Below, piece by piece: positions 1 through 10,160 of a stretch of 64,000 nt of DNA. The translations under genes and the position numbers were made by a program. This stretch comes from Tricholoma matsutake (taxonomy: Eukaryota > Basidiomycota > Agaricomycetes > Agaricales > Tricholomataceae). The notes beneath the pieces are model-generated. The model was not told where the DNA came from, did not search any database, and saw nothing but the letters and a program-made list of their open reading frames with translations. The DNA is taken from assembly GCA_026075535.2 (NCBI GenBank), contig AP026543.1:11656001-11720000 (forward strand), given 5' to 3'. Position 1 is the stretch's first letter; every line of letters starts with the position of its first letter.

Positions 1-587
1 GAAGGTCTACAACCTCTGTGGCTCTTTGTGAGTCAAGCTCAGAGCCTGATCTATCAATGCCTGTTTGTAAGAGGGCCTCCACAGCCAACTTGACAGCTGA
101 TAGTCCCATAACCAAGTGCACTTCTTTCTTCTTCAATCCCTTACTTCGTGTTCTTGTAGGAGAAATATGCCTAAATTTATTTGCAACCCCAGAAAAATTG
201 TGTCTAGGTGATCGTCTAATCTTAGTATGTATCATTATGGTATGGTGTGTTGGCTGGAGAACCTTTTGTGTATACATACACATTTACAGCCACACTGGTG
301 CTCTTGTATTAGAACTTAGCATACTCATTTCATTTGAGTGCTGTAGCATGTCAATGATTGAATTCCACTTGATCGTTTGAAGTTTGTCATGTCATCTTTA
401 TTGAGTCATGGTTATGTATGGTCTTGTAATGCTACAAACACACTGCTACAGGGTTACATAATACAACCACTCTTTCAGGTGCCAGTCAATGTGCTTGTTG
501 ATCTGCATTTCTCCTTGTTCCTTGTCATCTGTGTAATCTCCATAGCCTACCTGGTGCTTCAACATTACTGTCTGAATTGGCTCAGGT
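1..587. other. No convincing gene; possible minus-strand coding trace at the left edge
   Basis: No ORF here shows a recognisable domain. Over about positions 1-150 the minus strand reads as a helix-like, lysine-rich stretch that could be the tail of a repetitive mushroom gene running off the window edge. The rest is AT-rich and looks non-coding. Confidence 0.3.
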
Positions 588-830
588 TCATGCATTCTGG
601 CTTTTAATGCTTTCTGACATAGTATGCCAAGTCTCAGTCAATATCTTTGCCTTGTTCATCAATTGTGTTCTTACCTGACTGTAATGCAGATTCAACAATA
701 CGATAGGCCTCAGCATGACTATTATCTTGTGCTTCTTGACTTTAAGTGGTACAACAATGAATGATACTTGTATCTTGACTATGTCTCTGATTTGGAATAT
801 GTGCAGTCCCACTGCTTCAACCCTTGGCAT
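588..830 (-). pseudogene. C-terminal fragment of a repetitive Agaricomycete protein family
   Basis: The minus strand encodes about 80 residues. A stretch near residues 10-45 (FQIRDIVKIQVSFIVVPLKV, followed by a KKHKIIVMLR segment) reads like the conserved C-terminal block of a high-copy mushroom protein family of unknown function. I recognise this only from general familiarity with such genomes. The more N-terminal part of what appears to be the same family lies at 3633-4100 on the same strand. The two pieces are separated by the satellite array and an LTR relic, so this is most likely a gene torn apart by repeat expansion, not a live exon. No start codon in good context is visible. Confidence 0.4.
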
Positions 831-989
831 TTGAATCTTCAGTGTTATTGACTGTTGAAATGTTGAATTTTTGTTACCTTTTCATCCCTCTTGCACTGGT
901 GTTGACCTAATGATATTGGACTTCATTTTCCTCACCATAGATAAAACTTGGGGGTGAGGGCCAATTCTGGCAGGTACGAGTCCTTATAT

Positions 990-3230
990 TTTATGATCTA
1001 TAATCAAATAATGCTAAATACCTGACAATATTTGGTAATAAAAAACCCAATAGTATCCAAAGAAACAAAAAATATTAAATCAGCTCAAGAAGCTGATCAG
1101 AATGATATATAAAACACAAAATATAGGATATAAATTTTATATTTAGCCCTAATAAATAATACCAAATAGTGGAAACCATTATGTCAATGATGCATCAATG
1201 ATATTCTGTTCTATTACAAGTTAAACATTAAGGAAGATATAGCTTATTTTCATTAATAACAAATAATAAGAAATATATAATAATATCTCTTGATTCTGTT
1301 TGAGCAATGTGGATTTTTGTTGAACCATTTTCCACCAAGGTCACTTAGTAATGATTGGCATAGCATTAGTACTTTAGATATAGTTTCCATTCCTATGATA
1401 CCTCCACTACTCTGTTCTCCACCAGTCTCTGACCTAACTCTGCTCTTTAGTATTTAACCTATTTACTTCTGTTTGTAGTCTTCAGTTCATAAAACAACCA
1501 AGTTTACCCATCTCAATCTCTAGTCTCCTCTCCTGTCTCAGACTTCCTATTGAACTCTGATATTCTTACATTTACCTTTGTCTTTAAATTAGACACTGAC
1601 AACATGAAGGGCACAATTTCTTATAAGTTGAAGCCAAGTCCTCTCTGATACACCATCCAATATGAGTCTGACAGATTTCCACCCTCAAGTTCAGCACTTA
1701 ACAATGATGGGCTAATAGTATACAACATTGCTTATATAAGAACTGACTGAAATAATAAATTGAAACCATACAAACAAGGCCAAATAATTCCAAATGAGAT
1801 TTCAATAATGGGCCAACAATCTATCTTTTTATTTCAAGTTAAATAAAACAAATGGGACAAGAATTGAGTGAGATACAGCATTTTTGATGATTTAATAACA
1901 AATATAAACAACCTTTGTTAGCACACCTAAATCAGATAATGTACAAACAGTATATATTTTATTTGCAGGTTAAATCAGTTGGATTAAAGAAGAACTAACT
2001 GAGATACCACAAACAATGCCAAACAATACCACATATTATCTCAATGAATGGGCCAATAATTCCAAGTTAAATAAAACAAACTGGCCAAGAATTGACCAAG
2101 ATACAGCATTTTGATAATTTAACAAATAAAGATAAACAATTTTGTCAATATAAAATGCCCAAGCTACATACCCTTCTACAAGTTAAACTCAATTGAATTA
2201 GAACTGGCTCTGATATAGTCTTTTTGATCTGCTTGATATATTAACAAATAATAGCAAACATCTGTAAATATCCTTTAAGGATAGACCAACAGTATCTTTT
2301 TATTTTCAAGTTAAATCATCCATTTTGGATGAAAACTAAAAGAGATACTATATTTAGGCATGACAACAATGTCAAACAATACCAAATACTCTTCTGATGA
2401 TTGGCCAATGATGGGCCAATAGTGTATCTTCTTATTCCAAGTTAAATAAAACAAATCAGGCAAGAAATGGGCAAGATACAGTATTTTGATGATTTAACAA
2501 TTAAAGATAAACAACCTTTGTCAGTGTAAAGTGCCCAAGCTACACCCTTCTACAAGTTAAATAAACTCAAGTGAGTTAAAACCAGCTCTGACATCATCTT
2601 TTTGATTTTTTGATATATGAACAAATAATGCCAAATATTTGTAAGTATCTTTTAATAATAGACCAACAGTATACTCTTTATCTTGCAAGTTAAATTATCC
2701 AAAATGGATGAAAACTGAAGGAGATACTATATTTAGCCATGACAACAATGCCAAACAATGCCAAATACCCTCCCAATGATTGGCCAATAATGTATGTTCT
2801 CATTCCAAGTTAAATAAAAGAAATCAGCCAAGAATTGAGCAAGATACAGTATTTTGATAATCTAACAAACAAATATGAACAACTTTTGTCAGCACAGGGC
2901 AAAGTGTCCAAGTTAAATAAACTCAATTGAGTAAAAACTGGCTCTGATATAGTTATTTTGATCTTTTTGATCTATAAACAAACAATCCCAAATACTTGTA
3001 AATATTTCCCAATGATAGACCAACAGCATACTTTTCACAAGTTAAATCATGCAAATTGGATGAAAACTGAAGGAGATACTATATTTAGCCATGACAACAA
3101 TACCAAACAATGCCAAGTACTCTCCCGATAACTGGCCAATGATGTACTTTCCCATCTGTAGTTAAATGAACGTAATCGGACAAGAAATGAGTGAGATACA
3201 AGACTTTCATTGTCAATGTGCTAAAAAAAG
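990..3230. repeat. AT-rich satellite array with higher-order organisation
   Basis: A monomer of roughly 120 bp recurs, each marked by CAAGTTAAAT followed about 30 bp later by GAGATAC. Monomer marks lie near 1837, 1968, 2065, 2181, 2310, 2438, 2550, 2688, 2807, 2913, 3039 and 3160. From 2065 on, every third monomer is most alike (2065/2438/2807/3160; 2181/2550/2913; 2310/2688/3039), giving a higher-order unit of about 350-378 bp. Degenerate monomers reach back to about 1000, interrupted by an LTR relic at 1449-1703. There is no coding capacity. Confidence 0.8.
1449..1703 (+). mobile_element. Decayed relic of the 692-bp Ty3 LTR family (3' part)
   Basis: The order of short matches follows the 3' half of the LTRs at 50315-51006 and 55815-56506. 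There is a GTATTTAA start, then a TCTAGTCTC block, a GAAGGG..A..TTCTTA block, TTGAAGCCAAGTCC, and a terminal TCAG.ACTTAACA. The similarity is low and indels are frequent, so this is a much older copy than those at 40 kb and 50-56 kb. The 5' half cannot be traced with confidence. Confidence 0.65.
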
Positions 3231-3234
3231 CATA

Positions 3235-3309
3235 CCCTAAAGCGGACACGTGCGCCAAATATCGACATCTCTCGGGAGTCGATATTTGGCACACGTGATA
3301 ACTTTAGGG
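3235..3309. repeat. 75-bp hairpin with two CACGTG boxes
   Basis: CCCTAAAG and CACGTGCGCCAAATATCGAC on the left are mirrored by GTCGATATTTGGCACACGTG and CTTTAGGG on the right, with an 11-nt loop and one mismatch in the inner stem. It lies exactly at the downstream edge of the satellite array. Confidence 0.7.
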
Positions 3310-3632
3310 CGCCCCCGAAGTATCATCAAATTTCAAAATTTCAATACAAAGTTTGTAACTGATCAATAATAGTTTGTAATGAAACTATCAATAACAGTTT
3401 GTAATGGATTTACTGCAGGTTACCGGTAATTTAGATAGCCGGATGAAAATTTTCCTTTTATACTCGAAATCCGCGTCTCGGCTAATTTTTCAGTCCCACG
3501 GTTAGTAAAGTCAGTAATTTTTGTAATGGTTGCACAGAACTTACTGACCGTGGGGAAAAAGGAAATGTTTTTCTTATAGCACTGAATTTTTCCTCGATTC
3601 CCGGTATGAAGAATGAGTCTTACTTAACGTTG
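3310..3632. other. Non-coding spacer with a small inverted repeat
   Basis: No gene is visible. CCCACGGT near 3493 and ACCGTGGGG near 3548 form a short dyad, and 'aacattgttaaggactc' is repeated three times around 3627-3680. Confidence 0.4.
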
Positions 3633-4100
3633 TTAAGGACTCATAACATTGTTAAGGACTCGTAACATTGTTAAGGACTTGTAACCTTCCTTAGTCAACT
3701 TGTCAAGTATTCCACAAGGATCAATCAAAGCTGGAATTGGGATGGGGTCCATCCCAGGTGCATCACATTTGGCTGTAAGATATCTGTTTGAAGCTTTGAG
3801 AGCTTTGCCATGTGTTGTAGGAACTATGGCCAACGTCCAACTCTCAAGTGTCATGTCTTCTATGCTGTGGTCAAATATACCATATATTTCATGTGCTGCA
3901 TCTAGTGCATCCTCAAATGTTGGGGTGCCACATCCTAATAAAGTGACTCTCTATAGAAGGTAGCACACCTGAGAGTTTGTTCTTGTTCTTGTTATTTACC
4001 AACATATATGGGCAGCTTTGCAAGCTCACCTTATCCTGTCAACAACAGGAGGGAGGTTTTTGCCAGACAACACTCCTTGTATCAAGAAGACTGCCTCCTC
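3633..4100 (-). pseudogene. Fragment of a repetitive Agaricomycete protein family
   Basis: Read on the minus strand, about 3960 down to 3650 is open and well composed: a segment with FEDALDAAHEIYGIFDHS, then TLAIVPTTHGKALKASNRYL, then a proline-rich PGMDPIPIPALIDP block. I associate this pattern with a multi-copy mushroom family of unknown function. Between 4100 and 3960 there are stops. The fragment borders the left LTR of the chromovirus at 4106. If that insertion is removed at its AGTAT duplication, the frame stays open across the junction into sequence just right of 12080. No function can be assigned. Confidence 0.45.
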
Positions 4101-4105
4101 AGTAT

Positions 4106-4541
4106 AAGGGCAACCTTAGAGGCCACTTAATTAATGGACTAGCAAAGGGAAATCTAAAGTTAAAATTATAGTACATATTACAGGGATTGGAGGCACACCT
4201 AGCAAAGGGAAATCTGAAGAGAAAACTCTAAGGACCCCTTTGCCAATGCCAAGTATATGTGAAGACTGCAAAAATCAAATAATAACCTAAAAATAGAAAA
4301 GGTGGAGATAGGCAGATCAAGGCTGCCAAATGACATCATACCAAGGGGTAGATGTTGGAAAGGGTACTCTGCCTCTAAATATAAAACTGTCAACATGCAC
4401 AAATGTGATAGAAAGGAAAATTAGTAATAAAATAAGGAAAAATCATAGAAAATGAAGAATAGAAGGAAATGAAGTGAGGAAAAATATAGGACAAACATAA
4501 AAAATAGGAGAAACACATGGGGCACCCCATAGTCCCCTTAT
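4106..4541 (-). repeat. 3' LTR of chromovirus A
   Basis: About 95 % identical by eye to 11654-12079, in the same orientation. It carries about 10 bp more (an extra aaggaaatga-like duplication near 4465). It contains a short run without coding potential and ends in a GC-rich GGGGCACCCC block near 4520-4530. Confidence 0.85.
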
Positions 4542-4599
4542 GTTACCTCCTCTCTAAGATGCATTGCCCCAATGCATTTGAAATCACATACGACCAAAG

Positions 4600-4810
4600 T
4601 CAGTGACTTGAATGCAACACAGTGCAGCAGTGTGCCATCTGTGGAGTTCCTTGAATAACCAAGGGGTGTTCACATCAGACTCCTCAGCCCATGAGTTCTC
4701 CTCATACCCATAACCCTTCCAGTGCACCAAATACTGGAGTTTTCCTCAACGCAACCAGCTGTCCAAGATCAACTCAACTTCATACTAGGGTTCTCCCTCA
4801 ATCACTGTAG
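4600..4810 (-). pseudogene. Chromodomain at the integrase C-terminus (chromovirus A)
   Basis: The minus strand encodes a chromodomain-like stretch with YEVELILDS, then LQYLVHWKGYGYEENSW (aromatic cage-type W and Y positions), followed by EESD. This is the usual C-terminal targeting module of chromovirus integrases, which is thought to steer insertion to marked heterochromatin. One stop interrupts the middle. Confidence 0.7.
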
Positions 4811-5034
4811 GTGGTGGTGGTGGACGTGAATGGCATCCTGGGAATAGATCTGGGGGAGCTGGAAGGAGTTTGATGGCATGGCAGACTGGGTGAGAGTCTG
4901 GACATGGAGGCTGGAAGGCGCAGACGATAGGCATGCATCCCAACACACTTGACAATGGGGAAAGGTCCCAGGAAGCGATGGGTGAGTTTCTTGGACAGAT
5001 GTGTGGTGGAGATGTCACTGGAGTCAAGATAAAC

Positions 5035-6123
5035 TCAATCACCAACCTTGTACTGAGGTGTACTGCTCCAGTTCCTGGTTGACTCACTCAGTCTGGCTGT
5101 CAGTTTGTGGGTGATAGGCAGTTGAAGCAAGGAGTTTGATCCCCAGAAGTCAGTACAGCTTGCAAGTGAACTCTGCCATGAACTGAGGGCCACAGTCAGA
5201 AAGGAAGGCACCAGGAAGTCCATGTAATTTCCACACATGGTGGGGATAGAGTTGGGTGGCACCTAGGGTGCTGACAGTGGTGTGAGTGGGAATAAAATGA
5301 GCGCATTTCCCTACTGAATCAACTGTGCACATCACTGCATCAAACCCATTCGACTCTGGCAACTCCACCACAAAGTCGACACTGACAACATCCCAACAAC
5401 TCTCTGGAACAGGATGAGGGTGTAGCTCACCAATGGGTTTGCAATGAGGAATCTTGGTGCATAAGCAAAGGTCACAAGTACGACAATACTGACCAATGAG
5501 CCATGACATTTGTGGCCACCAATAATTCTGTGAGGTGAGCTCCAAGGTCTTCCAGCATCCAGGATGACCAGCAATCTGTGAGTCATGGTGTTGGGATATG
5601 ATGCGCTGGCGAAGGTCTGGGTCATTGGGACATAGATGTGATCCCTGAAATACAACAAGTTCTCCTTTTCAGCCCACTCTGCTGCACCCAAGGAAAGGGT
5701 GGATCCCTTCCTCAGCCCTTTAACAGCTTTGGCAACAACATCCTCATGTAAACTGCTATGGTTTGCATCATGAATGTTGCATAGGATGTCCCACTCCTCA
5801 CCCTGGGGTGCAATGCCTTCCAGTGCCCAAATGGTGAACAGGTCTGGCTGCAACAACACAATGTTTTGATTGTCATCGCTGCCATCCCCATGGTCTGCAC
5901 ATCGGGAGAGGTCATTGGTCTTCCCCATGCTGCAACCTGGATGGTGGTGCAAGGAGAAATTGAATCTGGATAGATACAGGGACCAATGAGCTTGATGATG
6001 ATTCAATTTCTTGTCCATCATAAAGTACTCAAGATTCTTGTGATCTGTCCAAATTTCCACCTTGTGTTGGGCACCCTCAAGGAAGTGTAACCATTTCTCG
6101 AGTGTGTGCATTATTACCAACAT
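5035..6123 (-). pseudogene. RNase H and integrase region of chromovirus A
   Basis: At about 6123-5900 the minus strand reads the C-terminal half of RNase H (VEIWTDHKNLEYFM, then a HWSLYLSRFNF block). Around 5550-5450 lies the integrase zinc finger end (YCRTCDLCLCTK), and at 5400-5150 the catalytic core, with VDFVVELPES and, further on, FLSDCGPQFMAEF in place of the usual SDRG. The frame changes several times (for example near 5545 and 5330), so no full-length protein can be made. In the family this part integrates the cDNA copy. Confidence 0.8.
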
Positions 6124-7100
6124 CTCCTTGTCATGGATCTTGTAGTTTCACTCTACAGCACTAAGGCTTTTGGAGTAGAGTGCAACAGGATGCCACTTCT
6201 GGTCCTCTGGAGACTGCTGAGACAACATGGTGCCCATCGCAAAGTCAGGACTGTCAGCTTCTACATGAAAAGGGCACAAATTGTCAGCAAAGATAAGAAT
6301 GGGAGCAGAAGTGACCATCTCCTTAAGCTTCAAATGCCTCCTGTTGTGCATTATCCCACCTCCATGCCTCCTTTCCTGTCAAGTTGAACAGTGGTTGTGC
6401 ATGATGTGAGAAATCCTTGATAAAACACCGATAGAAATTGATGAAGCCCAGAAAAGACTGCACCTCTTTCTTGTGTGTGGGCATTGGCCATAGCCATGAC
6501 CCCATTCACCTTGATAGGATCCATCTCCACCTGACCCTCCAAGATAATCAGGCTGAGGTACTTGATCTTGGTCTTCTCAAACTCGCACTTGGGCTGACAA
6601 AGGTAGAGTTTGTACTGTCAAAGTTGTTCCAGGATGAGGCATGTGATGCAATGGTGCTCTTCAACTGTGTGAGTGAAGATGAGGATGTCGTCGAGATAGA
6701 TACAAACAATGCCTTTGAGGATGAGGTCATGGAAGATGTCATTTATCCTGGTCTGAAAGGTGGCAGGACTATTAGTAAGGCCGAAGAACATGATGAGCAG
6801 TTGAAAAAGACCATGGTTGGTATGAAAGGCTGCCTTTCACTCATCTCCCTCCTTTATCCTCATGTTATTGAAACCCCACCAGACATCGAGCTTGGTGAAG
6901 TATTGGGCATGAGGCTGGTTCACAAGTTTGGAGATGAGAGGTTGGGTAGCAGTTTTTGACTGTGATGTCATTGAGCCTTCTGTAGTCTTGAACTGGTTGA
7001 AGTGAGCCATCCTTCTTCTTGACAAAGAAAAAGGGAGAGGTCATTGGTGACTTCGATGGTTGAATACGTCCAGAGGCCAGGTGCTTGTTGATGAACTGGT
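6124..7100 (-). pseudogene. Reverse transcriptase region of chromovirus A
   Basis: On the minus strand around 7025-6890 the palm begins ([16 protein letters not shown], where the usual motif has FTK.D.). The active-site box reads CIYLDDILIF near 6700-6670. Then come EFEKTKIKYL and the thumb/connection ([16 protein letters not shown] near 6470). At least three frame changes are needed to read it through. RT motif order and spacing fit the Ty3/Gypsy clade. Confidence 0.85.
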
Positions 7101-7175
7101 CAAGCTGTCACTGTTCTTCAAGAGAGAGAGGATAGACCTTGTAGGATGAAGGGGTTGCACTGGGGGTGAGTTTGA

Positions 7176-8212
7176 TCACATGATCCCATGGCTTGCGCTC
7201 AGGGAGAGAGTCAAATGATTCCTTGGAGAACACATCCCTGAACTCATGGAGATGAGGAAGCAAAGAATCAGTAGAGGATTTAGCAGCATTGTTTTTGTGT
7301 GGAAGGCCTCAGCAAGGCATTGGGATATGTTTGATGTAGCACACACCTCCTGTGATGGATTAATCACAGTGTAGAAGATCCGATCACCTTCCTCCACTTT
7401 CTCTAGCTCCTCTGCATCATTATCTGAGTCCAGCATCAGATCAGGAACCCCCTCTAACTCCACCTCAGGCACAGGCAGGGGTCCAGCATGACACTTCTGA
7501 GTGCATTGTACTGAGGCCCTTTGTCCATGGTGTTCTTGTCTGGCTTCTACACAAAACAAGTGCAACAGTGGGATGGACACCAGCTCATTGTAACCTCCCC
7601 AGTATGCCAGTTGACCTCTGGGTTATGGTCTCAAAGCCATGGATATCCCAAGATCACCTTCTGCTTTCCTAACTGAATGACAGCAAAAAGGACACACTCA
7701 GTATGATCTTTGTAATGGAGGACAAGGTCTACAACCTCTCAGATGGCACCAGCTTTATTTGGGGACCCATCCACATTATAAACAGGTATCGGACATGAGA
7801 GTGAGTGAGTATTCAGGCAATGTTGTTGTGTGAGATGGGCATCAATGAAGAGACCAGTCAGAGTCCAGGAGCGCAGAGACACTGAGTATCTGTCCAGTGT
7901 TGGTAGCCTGTAGTTCAATTGCTAGGCTCAAGGAATGTGTAGAGGGAGTGGATGCAACAATATATTTGTGTGGTAGTTTGTGCTCCCATGATTTAATTCT
8001 GGGGCATGGGGCAGAGGGAGAGATAGGAAGAGCAGATATGTCTTCAGCCAACTTCGAAGGGTCAGAGAGGGGAACAGTCATGGAATTAGATTCATCCTCT
8101 GGGAATTCAACTGACAAAACTTCAAAGTGGTTATGGACAGGCAGCAAGGGCATACAATTCACTTGTTGCAAATAGAAAAATCCTGCTCCTCTACAACTTC
8201 TGGAGGTCTTTA
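7176..8212 (-). pseudogene. Protease and linker region of chromovirus A pol
   Basis: Minus-strand frames cover the start of pol. At 8171-7842 there is a leader rich in acidic and proline residues ending in SVSALLDSDWSLH, which occupies the position of the aspartic protease D-S/T-G motif (here DSD, so altered). At 7580-7176 lies an acidic linker (LMLDSDNDAEELE...). The region abuts the inserted element at 8213. Joining 8212 to 10398 at one TA restores a plausible gag/pol overlap: gag runs to a stop shortly after the joint and pol is open in another frame. Confidence 0.6.
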
Positions 8213-8495
8213 CACTCCCCCACCTTTCCTAGTGGACTCCGACTGGAGTCCACTGGGACTGGTCACCAGCCAACTGCCTGCAAAGTTGCCAGTCCAGTCC
8301 CAGTCCAGTCCAACCGGACTCCAAGTGGAATCCACTCAAACACTGGATTCCACTCGGACTGGTCCAGTGGAGTCCAGTGGAGTCTGGTTGGAGTCCAGTT
8401 GGAGTCTGGTTGGAGTCTGGTTGGAGTCCGGTTGGAGTTCAAGTGGAGTCTGAGTGGAGTCCAGTTGGATTCCGCTGAAAAAGTGTGTAAGAAAA

Positions 8496-8565
8496 GGAAT
8501 CAAACCCAGATCCCCATAGGTTGCTTATGTAATCAATCATGATGCACAATATAACCGTTACACCA
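8496..8565 (-). promoter_or_regulatory. tRNA-like Pol III promoter, left end of copy 1
   Basis: On the minus strand the A box TGGTGTAACGG (8555-8565) matches TRGYNNANNGG fully. The B box GGTTTGATTCC (8496-8506) has one mismatch to GGTTCRANNCC. The 48-bp gap is tRNA-like. There is no acceptor-stem pairing, so this is not a functional tRNA. It points toward the left terminus. Confidence 0.6.
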
Positions 8566-8639
8566 CAGTACCTTGTGTAAGACATCATTTACTTGCATTA
8601 GGTACCGTGGTGCAGCTGTGTATGACAAAGCATATTGCC

Positions 8640-9985
8640 GCATCATCAAATGTACCAGCTCATCACTCACCACCACCACCGTCAACGCCGCCTCCCTCCC
8701 TCCTCTCTCTACCACCACCACCACTGCGTGGACACCCACTGCCACCGCTCCCACGCCCAATCCGCCATCATCACCACCTGCAAACAAGCCGAATGGATGG
8801 AATGCGGGCCCAAATGACACAGATTGTGTCGTTTGGGCCCTAGGTAAGTTTTTTTTTGTTTGCTTTTTGTTTTTATAAACTAACCAACCAGTTTCTTTAG
8901 TTTTCTAGGTTATAAACTACTGGTAATGACGCCACCACCCACAAACGAGCCGACTGGATGGAACACGGACCCAAACGATGCAGATCACGTCGTTTGGGCC
9001 CTACATAAGTTTTTTTCGTTTGCTTTTTGTTTTATAAACTAACTAACTCGTTTCTTTTGTTTTGTAGGTTCTACTCTACTGGTAACAACCGACAGCCGGA
9101 TGCGAGACAACCCCACACACCCACCCCATGCCTGCAAGCCCCTGCTCGTAGGGTGGATCGTGAGTGTCACCAGGACCCCCAGAACGTGAAGCAATGGGGC
9201 CAACGACACACCACCCACCTCCAGCCCCTTGAGCAACTGCTCAGGGGGTGGATCACAGGTGGAATGGAGGTGACGACGGCGAACGATGACAGGGCAACAC
9301 CGACGCCAACATGGAACGATGGGGATCAACCCAGACCCGACGACACCCGTGCCAGCCCCCTCCTCCCCACCCAAATGGGATGTGAGGGTGTCGATAAAGG
9401 GTAGGAGATGGCAGAGGGGTAACGGGAGACCTGTGGAGCAGGATACCCACCTGGTAAGCACCCACCTACCCCCTCCCTTGCATGCCACATCACTGACCCC
9501 TCCCCCCAACCCCTCCAAACTAGGAGACCCGCAAAACTGACAACACACCCACGAGCACCTGCTCATCGGGTGGATGGTGGGTAGACCAGGGCTACGACAA
9601 CCACGGCACCCATCCCCACACCTATGAGCAGAGGCTCGTAGGGTGGATGATGGGTGCGGCTTGCTACGGTGACAGACGCATGCGAGGAGGGGTGGGCGAC
9701 AACACCCACCCCAGACCACATCCCCCAACCCCCCCTCCCCCACATTTTGCATGGGGAGGGGTCTTTATTATTTTTAATTTATCTCTGCCCCCCCCTCGCA
9801 CTGAATGTGAGGGGTATATATATTGTAGTACTTATGAATCCCCCCCTCGCGCTGAATGCGAGGGGTTTAGTTTTTTATGTACATAGTAGTAATCCCCCCC
9901 CTCTCGCAAGATGTGAGAGGGGTTTTTTTTTGTTTATTATTATATTATACCCACTCCCTCATGTCCTACACGAGGGATGTGGTTA
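8640..9985. repeat. Core module: two palindrome-intron units and a hairpin row
   Basis: Two similar units lie at about 8780-8925 and 8940-9085. Each has a dyad (GGGCCCAAATGACAC / GTGTCGTTTGGGCCC at 8806-8840), then an intron-like stretch (GTAAGTTTTTTTT at 8843 to ...TTCTAG before 8909 in the first unit; ...TTTTGTAG near 9067 in the second) and the same sequel GTTNTAAACTACTGGTAA. From about 9785 to 9980 come hairpins of the form CCCCCCTCGC...GCGAGGGG separated by T-rich spacers. The GC-rich long frames here (9039-9752 minus, for example) show no domain and are probably not genes. Confidence 0.6.
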
Positions 9986-10087
9986 ATTGAAATTTTTTGA
10001 TCTTAATTGTTTAAAAAATGCCTCCTCGAAGAATATGAAAAGTTGAGTCATAAATAAACCTTATATTGATCCCCAATAAATCTCCTG

Positions 10088-10160
10088 TGGCTCAAGTGGT
10101 TGAGCACACTTGTTTGGTTTGTCATGTGATTCCTTATGGTGAGATCTTGAGTTCAATTCC
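10088..10160 (+). promoter_or_regulatory. tRNA-like Pol III promoter, right end of copy 1
   Basis: The A box is TGGCTCAAGTGG (10088-10099) and the B box AGTTCAATTCC (10150-10160, one mismatch). It points outward to the right terminus. With the left counterpart it makes a head-to-head pair. Confidence 0.6.

Noticed and set aside
8496..8565. tRNA genes at the four A/B-box sites
   Set aside because: No acceptor or anticodon stems could be formed; only the internal promoter boxes are conserved, so they were called tRNA-like promoters.
9039..9752. 237-codon minus-strand ORF in the GC-rich core of the first inverted-repeat element
   Set aside because: Gly/Cys/His-rich without any domain, overlapped by open frames on the other strand; typical of GC-rich repeats.
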